Of a DNA stretch of 64,000 bases, positions 8,775 to 17,263 are shown piece by piece. The notes beneath the pieces are model-generated. The model worked only from the letters and a program-made list of their open reading frames with translations, searched no databases and was not told the origin of the DNA. The DNA is from Bacillota bacterium. Lineage in GTDB: Bacteria > Bacillota > TC1. Both the position numbers and the translations under genes were made by a program. How positions within the stretch are numbered: position 1 is the stretch's first letter; each line of letters starts with the position of its first letter. The DNA lies in assembly GCA_028683955.1 (NCBI GenBank), contig JAQUGR010000002.1, positions 62,001 to 126,000 on the forward strand, written 5' to 3'.

Positions 8775-9146
8775 ATGCTTAAAAAAGATCTACGTTTAAC
8801 AAAGAACAAAGAGTTTACCTACATTTATAGAAAAGGTTACAAAATAAAGGGCCGTTATTTTATCATTTATGCCATAAGAGGCAACAAAGAAATGAAAATC
8901 GGCTTTTCTCTTTCTAAAAAAGTAGGCAATGCTGTAATTAGAAATCTTTACAAAAGAAGATTACACGAAATATTTGGAGAATTTCTTCCCGTAATGAAAG
9001 TTAACAAATACGTTGTAGTAGCTAGTCCCTCAATTAATGAGGCAAACTACCAGGAACTACGGGAAGACATTATTACAACGTTGGAAAAAAGTGATTTTAT
9101 TGTTCTGAAGGAGGGTAACAGTGAATATAACCGATATACTAATTAA
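8775..9146 (+). CDS. rnpA: Ribonuclease P protein component
   Basis: Protein subunit of RNase P (123 aa), which supports 5' maturation of tRNAs. The core shows IGFSLSKKVGNAVIRNLYKRRLHEIF; the family's RNR box reads RNL here, an unusual third residue. It overlaps the GTG start of yidC by 26 bases. The yidD gene, usually between rnpA and yidC in Bacillota, is missing. Confidence 0.95.
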   Translation: MLKKDLRLTKNKEFTYIYRKGYKIKGRYFIIYAIRGNKEMKIGFSLSKKVGNAVIRNLYKRRLHEIFGEFLPVMKVNKYVVVASPSINEANYQELREDIITTLEKSDFIVLKEGNSEYNRYTN

Positions 9147-9783
9147 ACTACTTGAGTTTTATCATGATTTCTTTTTTGGCAGCTATGGTATAGCCATATT
9201 TATGGTAATACTAACTATTAAGTTAGTTCTATTTCCATTGACTCTATACAGCCAAAAATCAATATTAAAAACTCAAAAGATACAACCATTATTAAATGAA
9301 ATACGTGAAAAATACAAACACGATATGGATAAACAATCAAAGAAAATTACAGAACTATATGCAGAGCACAATCTGTCTATGTTTTCACCTTTGATGAGTC
9401 TAGTACCAATATTCTTGACTTGGCCGGTAATTATTGCAATCTTTAATTTATTAGGAAAGTATTTTAAAGATCTTGGAGCGGGTTTCCTTTGGATAACCGA
9501 TATCTCTCAAAAGGGTCATTTGGAAGTTGCCATACTAGTTGCAGTAATCCAAATTCTTTCTATGTATATAAACTCAAAAATGATGAATACAAACCAACCT
9601 AAATCAATGCTTTATGTAACAATGGGATTATCAGTGTTTATTGGTTATCTTGCTTATACATACCCCGTTGCCTTGGGAATATACTGGTTTTCATTTAGCT
9701 TAATTGGTATAGTAGAACAAATACTTATTAAAAAAGTATTTTTAAGAAAACATGTAGAGGAAATTAACTCTACCAAAAAATAA
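9121..9783 (+). CDS. yidC: Membrane protein insertase YidC/SpoIIIJ
   Basis: Inner-membrane insertase of the Oxa1/YidC family (220 aa). The GTG start at 9121 has GAAGGAGGG ahead of it. The protein has about five transmembrane segments and no lipoprotein signal, so it is shorter than B. subtilis SpoIIIJ. The conserved groove arginine just before the PL motif is a lysine here (TIKLVLFPL). It is coupled to rnpA by overlap and is followed by jag, its usual partner. Confidence 0.94.
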   Translation: MNITDILIKLLEFYHDFFFGSYGIAIFMVILTIKLVLFPLTLYSQKSILKTQKIQPLLNEIREKYKHDMDKQSKKITELYAEHNLSMFSPLMSLVPIFLTWPVIIAIFNLLGKYFKDLGAGFLWITDISQKGHLEVAILVAVIQILSMYINSKMMNTNQPKSMLYVTMGLSVFIGYLAYTYPVALGIYWFSFSLIGIVEQILIKKVFLRKHVEEINSTKK

Positions 9784-9803
9784 ATAGAATCTAGGTGAAT
9801 TGA

Positions 9804-10511
9804 ATGAACTTTAAAGGTAAAACTGTTGAACAAGCAATAGAAAACGCCTTAAATTCCCTCGGTGTAAGTAAGGATGAATTAGATATAAAAATTATCCAAG
9901 AACCTAGCAAGGGAATATTAGGAATTGGACAAAAGGAAGCCAAAATAGAAGTTTCACTAAAAGAAACACCTATTGAAGCCATAATTGAAGATTTAGTAGG
10001 GGCAAAACCTGACCTAGAAACATTAACAAACGAAATTGAACAAAGCCCTGAGAAAAAAAAGAAAATTGATAAGGCAACTGCCTTTCTAAAAGAAATGATA
10101 AATACCCTAGGATATCAAGTAGAATATTTCATAAGAGAAGAACAAAACTTTGTTATCATAAATCTAAAAGGTAAAAATGCTGGTAAACTTATTGGTAAAA
10201 GAGGAGAAACACTCTACGCAATCCAATATATAGTAAATATCGTAGCAAATAGAAATGATGATACAAACTTAAAGTTCCTTGTAGATATTGAAGACTTCAG
10301 AATGCAAAGGGAAAAAACACTGACAAACTTAGCTAATAAACTTGCCAGACAAGTAAAAGTAGAAGGAAAATCAGTTAGTTTAGAACCTATGAATCCTCTG
10401 GAGAGAAAAATTATCCATATGGCTTTACAAAAAGATGACAGTATAGTTACCACCAGCGAAGGTGAAGAAGGCCACAGACATATTGTAATATCATTAAAAG
10501 CTCAGGATTAA
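9804..10511 (+). CDS. jag: Jag/KhpB RNA-binding protein (Jag-N, KH and R3H domains)
   Basis: A 235-aa RNA-binding protein. It has a Jag-N domain (1-50, starting MNFKGKTVEQAIENAL), a charged linker, a KH domain with GKLIGKRGETL (about 115-145) and a C-terminal R3H domain (about 165-235) ending in GEEGHRHIVIS. It is transcribed with yidC as in most Bacillota, where it is linked to cell-envelope regulation with KhpA. A terminator hairpin overlaps its stop codon. Confidence 0.94.
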   Translation: MNFKGKTVEQAIENALNSLGVSKDELDIKIIQEPSKGILGIGQKEAKIEVSLKETPIEAIIEDLVGAKPDLETLTNEIEQSPEKKKKIDKATAFLKEMINTLGYQVEYFIREEQNFVIINLKGKNAGKLIGKRGETLYAIQYIVNIVANRNDDTNLKFLVDIEDFRMQREKTLTNLANKLARQVKVEGKSVSLEPMNPLERKIIHMALQKDDSIVTTSEGEEGHRHIVISLKAQD

Positions 10512-10525
10512 CTGAGCTTTTTTTT
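10497..10525 (+). terminator. Intrinsic terminator overlapping the jag stop codon
   Basis: AAAGCTCAG (10497-10505) pairs with CTGAGCTTT (10512-10520) and runs into eight T. The mnmE start is only 20 bases on, so this is probably a partial terminator that attenuates transcription into mnmE-mnmG-rsmG. Confidence 0.8.
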
Positions 10526-10540
10526 AAATGGAGATAAAAG

Positions 10541-11905
10541 ATGTTAAAAGAATACACTATAGCCAATATTATAACTCCACTAATAGAATCTGGCATTGGT
10601 ATAATTAGAATAAGTGGAAAACAGTCATTTGAAATAATCGATAAGATTTTCAATGCCTATAATCCTCTTTTCAAAAAAAAAGAAAGCCATAAGGCCTATC
10701 TTGGTATAGTACATAACAGTAATGGAATAAAACTTGATGAAGCATTAGTCCTAATTATGAAGGGACCACACTCATTTACAGGTGAAGATACAGTAGAAAT
10801 ACACTGCCATGGTAATCCGTTCATATTAAAAGAATCTTTAAAAGAAATAATTAAACAAGGTGCTAGAAAAAGTGAAGCTGGAGAATTTACAAGACAAGCC
10901 TTCCTAAATGGAAAACTAGATCTTACTCAAAGTGAAGCAATTCTAGACACTATTAAAGCAAACAATCAAAAAGCACTTAGTCTTTCTTTAAATCAATTAG
11001 AAGGTAGCTTAAAAAATAAAATCGGTCTTTTAAAAGAAGATTTAATTAGCATAATTGCCTATCTTGAAGCCACAATAGACTTCCCAGATGATGAAATTGA
11101 AGAAAGCTATACTAACGATGTAATAAACTCTAGAGTAAACAAACTACTAGATGAAATAAATAAACTACTAAAATCATATAGTCAGGGTAAAATAATTAAA
11201 GATGGAGTTATAACAGTTTTAATAGGACGTCCTAACGTAGGTAAATCATCTCTTCTAAATAGCTTGTTAAATGAAGATAGAGCTATAATTACCCATCTTC
11301 CTGGGACAACTAGAGATGCAATAGAAGAGCAGATCAATATAGGAGACCTTATATTAAATATTGTTGATACTGCAGGTTTTAGAGAAACAGAAGATGTAAT
11401 CGAAAAAATTGGTATTAAAAAAACTTACGAATATATAGATATTTCACAACTAATACTATTTTTAGTCGATGCTACACAAGGACTTACATCAGATGATTTA
11501 CTAATGATAGAATATCTTAATAAGATTGAAAAAAAATATCTCATTGTTATGAACAAGGTCGACTTAATTAAAGAAGAAGACATAAAATCGGAAATTAATA
11601 CTATATATATTTCTGCCAAAGAAGGTTTGGGAATAGAAGAATTAAAAAATAGTATTAAAGACTTATTTATTAAAGATGAAATAGAAGACTACTGTATAAC
11701 AAATTTAAGATACTTTGAAAGTCTGGTTAAGGCCAAGGAAGCCTTAGATATCTTCCAAGAAAGCATAATATCTGGTATAGTTCCAGCAGATTTATTAGCT
11801 ATCGACTTAAAAGATGCCTATATTGCCTTAGCTGCAATCACTGGGGATGATTTTACAGAAGATTTATTGGAAAATATATTTAGCAAATTTTGCATAGGCA
11901 AATAG
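10541..11905 (+). CDS. mnmE: tRNA modification GTPase MnmE
   Basis: With MnmG it installs (carboxymethyl)aminomethyl groups at U34 of certain tRNAs. The 454-aa protein has the N-terminal tetrahydrofolate-binding domain, a helical domain interrupted by a G domain with GRPNVGKSS near residue 229, DTAG, and the invariant C-terminal CIGK. The start has GGAGATAAAAG upstream. mnmG follows with AGGAGG spanning the stop. Confidence 0.97.
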   Translation: MLKEYTIANIITPLIESGIGIIRISGKQSFEIIDKIFNAYNPLFKKKESHKAYLGIVHNSNGIKLDEALVLIMKGPHSFTGEDTVEIHCHGNPFILKESLKEIIKQGARKSEAGEFTRQAFLNGKLDLTQSEAILDTIKANNQKALSLSLNQLEGSLKNKIGLLKEDLISIIAYLEATIDFPDDEIEESYTNDVINSRVNKLLDEINKLLKSYSQGKIIKDGVITVLIGRPNVGKSSLLNSLLNEDRAIITHLPGTTRDAIEEQINIGDLILNIVDTAGFRETEDVIEKIGIKKTYEYIDISQLILFLVDATQGLTSDDLLMIEYLNKIEKKYLIVMNKVDLIKEEDIKSEINTIYISAKEGLGIEELKNSIKDLFIKDEIEDYCITNLRYFESLVKAKEALDIFQESIISGIVPADLLAIDLKDAYIALAAITGDDFTEDLLENIFSKFCIGK

Positions 11906-11913
11906 GAGGAAAA

Positions 11914-13809
11914 TTGAATTTCGTTGATGATTATAAAGTAATAGTTATAGGTGGAGGTCATAGTGGCACTGAAGCAGCTTATGCAAGTGCTAAAATGGGT
12001 ATGTCTACTTTACTATTAACAATCAGCCTTGATTCTATAGGTCTAATGCCTTGTAATCCATCTATTGGAGGACCAGCTAAAAGCCATTTAGTCTTTGAAA
12101 TTGATGCCTTAGGCGGCTTAATGGGTAAAGTTGCTGATAGAACCTCAATACAGAAAAAAATACTTAATAGAAGTAAAGGTCCGGCAGTTTATGCCTTAAG
12201 AGCTCAAATTAATAGATTTCTATATTCAAGGGAAATTATTAAAGAACTAGAAAATCTAGATAACCTTGATATTGTTCAAGGTGAAGCAAAAGATATATTA
12301 GTTAATGACAAGGGTGAGCTCATAGGAGTAAGCCTTGCTAACGGCTTAAATTATAGTGGTAAGAGTATAATACTAGCAACTGGCACCTATCTTTCCTCAA
12401 AAATTATAATAGGTGACATGGTAAAAGAATCAGGACCTAATGAACTAAGTAACAGTAAGTACTTAGCAAGTTCCTTACATAAACTTGGTATTAAAACCCA
12501 TTCCTTTAAAACAGGAACACCGCCTAGAATACATAAAGGAAGCCTGAATATAGATAAACTAGAAATACAACCAGGTGATGCACAAGACTATACTTTCAAC
12601 TTTGAAGAAATAAATGGTAGTCTACCACAGGTAGATTGTTATCTTACTCATACAACAGAGAAAACTAAAAAGGTTATAGAAGATAATATTGATAAGTCAC
12701 CATTATTTTCAGGGATTATAAAAGGGGTTGGGCCAAGGTATTGTCCATCAATAGAAGATAAAGTAATGCGTTTTCCTGAAAAATTAAGTCATCATTTATT
12801 TATTGAGCCTGAAGGACATGATGTAGAAGAAATTTATCTTCAAGGCTTTTCAACAAGCTTACCTGGAGATGTGCAAATAGAAATGGTACACTCTATAAAA
12901 GGTCTAGAGTCAGCCAAGGTAATGAAACTTGGCTATGCAATAGAGTATGAAGTTATTAATGCAACAGAACTTAAACTTACTTTAGAGTCTAAAAAGATAG
13001 CAAACCTATATTTTGCTGGACAGATTAATGGTACTTCTGGTTATGAAGAAGCAGCTGCCCAAGGTTTAATCGCTGGAATTAATGCGGTTTTGAAGTTAAA
13101 AGACCAAAAACCACTCATCTTAGATAGATCCAATGGTTATATTGGAGTATTAATTGATGATTTAGTAACTAAAGGAACAGAAGAACCATATAGAATGTTT
13201 ACTTCAAGAGCAGAATACCGATTATTACTTAGACAATCGAATGCAGATAGACGTTTAACAAAAATAGGGTATGATATAGGTTTAATAAACCAGGAACGTT
13301 ATGAAAATTTTCAAAAGAAGATAGAAACTATTGATAATGAAGTAATTAGATTGAAAAACCTGACTATTGATGCTGACAGGGATGAGGTTATACAGCTTAT
13401 AAATAACTCAAATGGTTCAGCCTTGGAACAAAACATAAAAGCAACTACCTTAATTAAAAGACCAGAGATAAGTTACTTTGATTTAATTAAAATATACCCT
13501 TCTAATCAACTTATAAGCCCAAGAGAAGGTGAAGAGGTGGAACTCTTAATAAAGTATGAAGGTTATATTAAAAAACAAATAGAACAAGTTGAAAATTATT
13601 CTAAAGGTGAGAAAAAATTAATTCCATCATGGCTTACCGATTATAGACTAGTAAAAGGTCTTACAGGTGAGGCAATAGAGAAGCTTAACACAGTTAAACC
13701 TTTATCTATAGGCCAAGCAAGCAGAATATCAGGTATTACACCTGCAGATATACAAGTACTACTAATTTATTTAGAACAAATAAAAAGACAGGAGAAAGAT
13801 AATGTTTAA
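11914..13809 (+). CDS. mnmG: tRNA uridine-5-carboxymethylaminomethyl modification enzyme MnmG (GidA)
   Basis: FAD-dependent partner of MnmE (631 aa). TTG at 11914 is chosen because AGGAGG lies at 11904-11909 and the protein then begins MNFVDDYKVIVIGGGHSGTE, with the Rossmann GGGHSG near residue 13. Other family marks are GPAVYALRAQ, FKTGTPPR and GTSGYEEAAAQG. It overlaps rsmG by 8 bases. Confidence 0.97.
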   Translation: MNFVDDYKVIVIGGGHSGTEAAYASAKMGMSTLLLTISLDSIGLMPCNPSIGGPAKSHLVFEIDALGGLMGKVADRTSIQKKILNRSKGPAVYALRAQINRFLYSREIIKELENLDNLDIVQGEAKDILVNDKGELIGVSLANGLNYSGKSIILATGTYLSSKIIIGDMVKESGPNELSNSKYLASSLHKLGIKTHSFKTGTPPRIHKGSLNIDKLEIQPGDAQDYTFNFEEINGSLPQVDCYLTHTTEKTKKVIEDNIDKSPLFSGIIKGVGPRYCPSIEDKVMRFPEKLSHHLFIEPEGHDVEEIYLQGFSTSLPGDVQIEMVHSIKGLESAKVMKLGYAIEYEVINATELKLTLESKKIANLYFAGQINGTSGYEEAAAQGLIAGINAVLKLKDQKPLILDRSNGYIGVLIDDLVTKGTEEPYRMFTSRAEYRLLLRQSNADRRLTKIGYDIGLINQERYENFQKKIETIDNEVIRLKNLTIDADRDEVIQLINNSNGSALEQNIKATTLIKRPEISYFDLIKIYPSNQLISPREGEEVELLIKYEGYIKKQIEQVENYSKGEKKLIPSWLTDYRLVKGLTGEAIEKLNTVKPLSIGQASRISGITPADIQVLLIYLEQIKRQEKDNV

Positions 13810-14509
13810 AGAAAAACTTGTAAAATACTATGATAACATTACTCCTGAACAATTAGATAAACTTAATGAATATTATATTTTACTTTCAGAGCATTCTAAA
13901 TTATATAACCTCACTGCTATAACAGAAGAGGATGAAGTAGTTATTAAACACTATTATGACTCTCTTATGTTCTATGAAGCACTTGAACTTCAAGGTAAGA
14001 AGAATTTAAAGATACTAGATATGGGAAGTGGTGCTGGATTTCCTGGTTTAGTAGCAGCTATAATGAACGAAGCTTGTTCATTTACTTTAGTTGACTCTGT
14101 TAATAAAAAAATCAATTTCATAAAAATCGTAGCCGAACAGTTACAACTTGAAAACATTACTGCAATACATGCTAGAAGTGAAGCGCTAGGACAAGATTTA
14201 GATTATAGAGAGTGTTTTGATATAGGAGTTGCTCGCAGCGTTGCCTATCTTCCTGTTTTATGTGAATATATACTACCTTTTATTAAGGTTGGGGGTAAAA
14301 TGATTATAACAAAAGAATATCCATATGAAGAAGAGTTGCTGACTAGCAAGAAAGCACTTAAAGTACTTGGCGGCAAATTAATTAAGGATCAAATTTATGA
14401 TTTACCTGTTTATGGCAATAAAAGAGTATTTCTAACCTTCAATAAAGAAAAAAAGACTCCGGCTGAATATCCAAGGAGAGAAGGTATTCCTTCAAGAAAG
14501 TCCATTTAG
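13802..14509 (+). CDS. rsmG: 16S rRNA (guanine527-N7)-methyltransferase RsmG
   Basis: SAM-dependent rRNA methyltransferase (235 aa). It shows HYYDSL, the SAM motif DMGSGAGFPG near 75-84 and the basic C-terminal RREGIPSRKSI typical of RsmG. It is the third gene of mnmE-mnmG-rsmG. Its stop is directly followed by a parS palindrome that can also fold as its terminator. Confidence 0.95.
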   Translation: MFKEKLVKYYDNITPEQLDKLNEYYILLSEHSKLYNLTAITEEDEVVIKHYYDSLMFYEALELQGKKNLKILDMGSGAGFPGLVAAIMNEACSFTLVDSVNKKINFIKIVAEQLQLENITAIHARSEALGQDLDYRECFDIGVARSVAYLPVLCEYILPFIKVGGKMIITKEYPYEEELLTSKKALKVLGGKLIKDQIYDLPVYGNKRVFLTFNKEKKTPAEYPRREGIPSRKSI

Positions 14510-14511
14510 AA

Positions 14512-14527
14512 TGTTTCACGTGAAACA
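14512..14527. other. parS centromere site 1
   Basis: A perfect 16-bp palindrome, TGTTTCACGTGAAACA, the consensus ParB-binding site. With one extra pair on each side and the T-rich tail (14531-14545) it also forms an intrinsic terminator hairpin after rsmG. It sits immediately upstream of parA. Confidence 0.97.
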
Positions 14528-14550
14528 TTCTTTTTTTATTTTTATTATGT

Positions 14551-14556
14551 TATAAT
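14551..14556 (+). promoter_or_regulatory. Candidate -10 element of parA promoter
   Basis: TATAAT lies 33 bases before the parA ATG in an AT-rich spacer just after parS site 1. No good -35 is visible; ParB binding at the adjacent parS could modulate it (inference). Confidence 0.4.
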
Positions 14557-14588
14557 TTAAAATACACAAATAAAAAATAGAGGTAAAT

Positions 14589-15344
14589 ATGAAAACTATA
14601 GCAATAATTAATCAAAAAGGTGGAGTAGCAAAAACTACTAGCACTATAAATTTAGCAGCCTACCTTGCAATTGAAGGTAAAAAGACCCTTATTATTGATT
14701 TAGACCCACAAGGGAATGCAACAAGTGGACTTGGAGTTAACAGATTTGATTTAGCAAGATGTGTTTATGAAGCCTTAATCGATGGAATAACTTATAAAGA
14801 CATTCTTATAACTACTAAAGTTAAAAATTTAGATTTATTACCAGCCACCATTTCACTAGCTGGAGCGGAAATAGAAATGGTTAATATGGAAAGTAGAGAA
14901 TTTTTATTAAGAAGATTAGTAGATGAGATAACTGGTTATGATTATATATTAATTGATTGTCCTCCTTCACTTGGCCTCCTGACTATTAATGCATTGACAG
15001 CTTCAGATCAATATATAGTTCCAATTCAATGTGAATACTATGCCTTAGAAGGATTAGGCCAGTTACTAAAAACTATAAACCTAATTAAACAGGGTCTAAA
15101 CCCAGAGTTAGATCTTAATGGTGCTTTAATGACTATGTTTAATAGTACTCAAAATTTATCATCTCAAGTTGTAGCTGAGGTTAGAGCATTTTTTAAAGAG
15201 AAAGTATTTGATACAGTTATTCCTAGAAGTGTACGATTATCTGAAGCTCCAAGTTATGGAGAGACAATATCAACATATGCACCAACATCAAAAGGTGCCA
15301 TCGCTTATGAAGCATTGGCTAAGGAGGTAATTAAACGTGGTTAA
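14589..15344 (+). CDS. parA: Chromosome-partitioning ATPase ParA/Soj
   Basis: A 251-aa ParA-family ATPase that, with ParB, positions origin regions and, in Bacillus, controls DnaA. It shows the deviant Walker A KGGVAKTT (10-17), DLDPQGNAT, the Walker B DYILIDCPPSLG and the C-terminal SVRLSEAPSYG. No N-terminal DNA-binding extension is present, so this is the chromosomal Soj type. It overlaps parB by 8 bases and is flanked by the two parS sites. Confidence 0.97.
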   Translation: MKTIAIINQKGGVAKTTSTINLAAYLAIEGKKTLIIDLDPQGNATSGLGVNRFDLARCVYEALIDGITYKDILITTKVKNLDLLPATISLAGAEIEMVNMESREFLLRRLVDEITGYDYILIDCPPSLGLLTINALTASDQYIVPIQCEYYALEGLGQLLKTINLIKQGLNPELDLNGALMTMFNSTQNLSSQVVAEVRAFFKEKVFDTVIPRSVRLSEAPSYGETISTYAPTSKGAIAYEALAKEVIKRG

Positions 15345-16188
15345 AAAAGGTTTAGGTAAAGGCTTGTCAGCTTTAATACCAGAAAACGAATCAACAACTA
15401 ATACTGATGGAAAAGTTATTATGCTTCCTATAGACATGATAAAAGCTAATCCTGATCAACCTAGAAAAAGATTTTCACCTGATTCATTAAATGAATTAGC
15501 AGAATCAATTAAAGAAAATGGAATAATCCAGCCTCTAATTGTTACTAAAAAAGATGGAGTCTTTTATTTAATCGCAGGAGAAAGAAGACTAAGAGCATCT
15601 GCATTAGCAGGTTTAACAGAAGTTCCCGGAATAATAAGGAATATGGATGATGTTAATTCAGCTGCGATTGCAATTATAGAAAATATTCAAAGAGAAAATC
15701 TGTCACCAATAGAAGAAAGTATTGCATATCAAAAACTAATAGATACTTATCTATTAACTCAAGAAATGCTAGCTATAAAATTAGGGAAAAGCAGAACTTA
15801 TATAACAAATAGCTTAAGACTTTTACATCTCCCTGGAGAGGTAAAAGCTTTTATTGAAGAAAATATTATTTCTTCAAGCCATGGCAGGAGTATTTTGTCA
15901 GTTCCTAGTGAAAATCAATTAGAGCTTGCAAATTTCATAATTAAACATAAATTAAGTGTTAGAGAAACTGAGGCATTAGTAAAAGATTTTACGATTGATA
16001 AAATAAGACCACATAAAAATGAACTTAAACCAGAAAAAGATGTGCATATAAAAGATGTAGAGCATAGATTAGAAGGTTCATTTGGAACAAAGGTAACTAT
16101 TAAAGGGAAAAATAAAGGTTCAATCACTTTAGATTATTATTCTAAAGAAGATCTTATGAGAATAACTGATCTTTTATTATCAAAATAA
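15337..16188 (+). CDS. parB: Chromosome-partitioning protein ParB/Spo0J
   Basis: A 283-aa parS-binding CTPase. The GTG start at 15337 gives the standard N-terminus (V/M)KKGLGKGLSALIP. Motifs: NPDQPRKRF, GERRLRAS (CTP-binding fold), ENIQRENLSPIEE, and a helix-turn-helix region around MLAIKLGKSRTYITNSLRLL. The C-terminal dimerisation domain is present. Its stop abuts parS site 2. No noc paralogue is seen. Confidence 0.97.
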   Translation: MVKKGLGKGLSALIPENESTTNTDGKVIMLPIDMIKANPDQPRKRFSPDSLNELAESIKENGIIQPLIVTKKDGVFYLIAGERRLRASALAGLTEVPGIIRNMDDVNSAAIAIIENIQRENLSPIEESIAYQKLIDTYLLTQEMLAIKLGKSRTYITNSLRLLHLPGEVKAFIEENIISSSHGRSILSVPSENQLELANFIIKHKLSVRETEALVKDFTIDKIRPHKNELKPEKDVHIKDVEHRLEGSFGTKVTIKGKNKGSITLDYYSKEDLMRITDLLLSK

Positions 16189-16204
16189 TGTTTCACGTGA
16201 AACA
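16189..16204. other. parS centromere site 2
   Basis: A second perfect TGTTTCACGTGAAACA, starting one base after the parB stop codon and about 1.7 kb from site 1. The two sites bracket parAB. Confidence 0.97.
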
Positions 16205-16216
16205 ATTGGGGAAAAC

Positions 16217-17263
16217 ATGCTTACACCATATATCTATTTAAATTACAGAAAATTATTGAATAACATTAAATTTATGGCTGACTTAGCTAGTGAGGCAAAT
16301 ATTGATATGAGACCCCACTGTAAAAGCCATAAAACAGTTGAGATAGCCAAACAACAGATAAGATTTGGCGCATCAGGCATAACCGCTTCAACTCTTAAAG
16401 AAGTTGAAATGCTAATTAAAGGTGGAATAAAGTCTATAACCTTAGCATATCCACTTATTGGTGAAGATAAAATTAATAAGTATCTTGAACTAGCTAAGAA
16501 AGTAGACCTTAGAACTATAGTTCTAGATTTTGAACATGCTAAATATTTAAGTAGTTATTTTAATAGAAAAAACCCTTTGATAGCTTATGTGAAAGTAGAT
16601 TGCGGTTTAAAACGACTTGGTATACAACCTGAAGCAATAGAAGGTACTATTGAAAATATCAGTGAGTTAAACAACATTATAATAATCGGTCTTTTAACCC
16701 ATGGTGGACAAAGTTATAGCGGAAAAGCTTCCTTAAAAGAAGTAGCAGAGATTGAAGCCAGTTCAGTTTTAAGTCATAAACTTCCTTCATTAATAGCTTC
16801 ATGTGGTTCAACTCCAACTGCAAAAGAATTAGTTAAAATAAAGGGATTAGATGAATTAAGACCAGGTAACTATGTCTTTTATGATAATACTATGATAAAT
16901 CTAGGAGTTTGTAATATAGATGATTGTGCTTTATATGTTAAATCAACAGTTTTAGCTATATATTCAGACTACATGGTTATAGATGCGGGTAGTAAGTCGC
17001 TTTCAAGTGATAAGGGAGTTCATGGTAATGATAATATTAAGGGTTTCGGTTTAATTTTGGAAGACCAAAAACTAATTATTGATAGATTATCAGAAGAACA
17101 TGGGATAGTTATTGGACAGGAAATAATTAATTATAAAGTTGGAGATATATTAACAATAATACCAAACCATGCTTGTTCCATTGTTAATCTATTTGATAAT
17201 ATTTATGTATTTGATGGAAATAAACTTTTTGATAGTTATAAAATTAAAGGTAGGGGGCATTAA
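16217..17263 (+). CDS. PLP enzyme of the D-serine dehydratase / D-threonine aldolase family (fold type III)
   Basis: A 348-aa protein with an alanine-racemase-like N-terminal barrel. RPHCKSHKT near residues 33-41 carries the lysines expected to bind PLP, and LTHGGQSYSG, ASCGSTPT and RPGNYVFYD match the D-serine deaminase / low-specificity D-threonine aldolase group. PNHACSIVNL near the C-terminus provides the His/Cys pair that binds zinc in eukaryotic D-serine dehydratase. It could act on a D-amino acid; the substrate cannot be told. It sits between parS site 2 and selA and abuts selA with no spacer. Confidence 0.82.
   Translation: MLTPYIYLNYRKLLNNIKFMADLASEANIDMRPHCKSHKTVEIAKQQIRFGASGITASTLKEVEMLIKGGIKSITLAYPLIGEDKINKYLELAKKVDLRTIVLDFEHAKYLSSYFNRKNPLIAYVKVDCGLKRLGIQPEAIEGTIENISELNNIIIIGLLTHGGQSYSGKASLKEVAEIEASSVLSHKLPSLIASCGSTPTAKELVKIKGLDELRPGNYVFYDNTMINLGVCNIDDCALYVKSTVLAIYSDYMVIDAGSKSLSSDKGVHGNDNIKGFGLILEDQKLIIDRLSEEHGIVIGQEIINYKVGDILTIIPNHACSIVNLFDNIYVFDGNKLFDSYKIKGRGH

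Noticed and set aside
11890-11913. Longer mnmG from an upstream TTG at 11890
   Set aside because: The AGGAGG at 11904-11909 is correctly spaced for TTG 11914, and the extra residues are not family-like.
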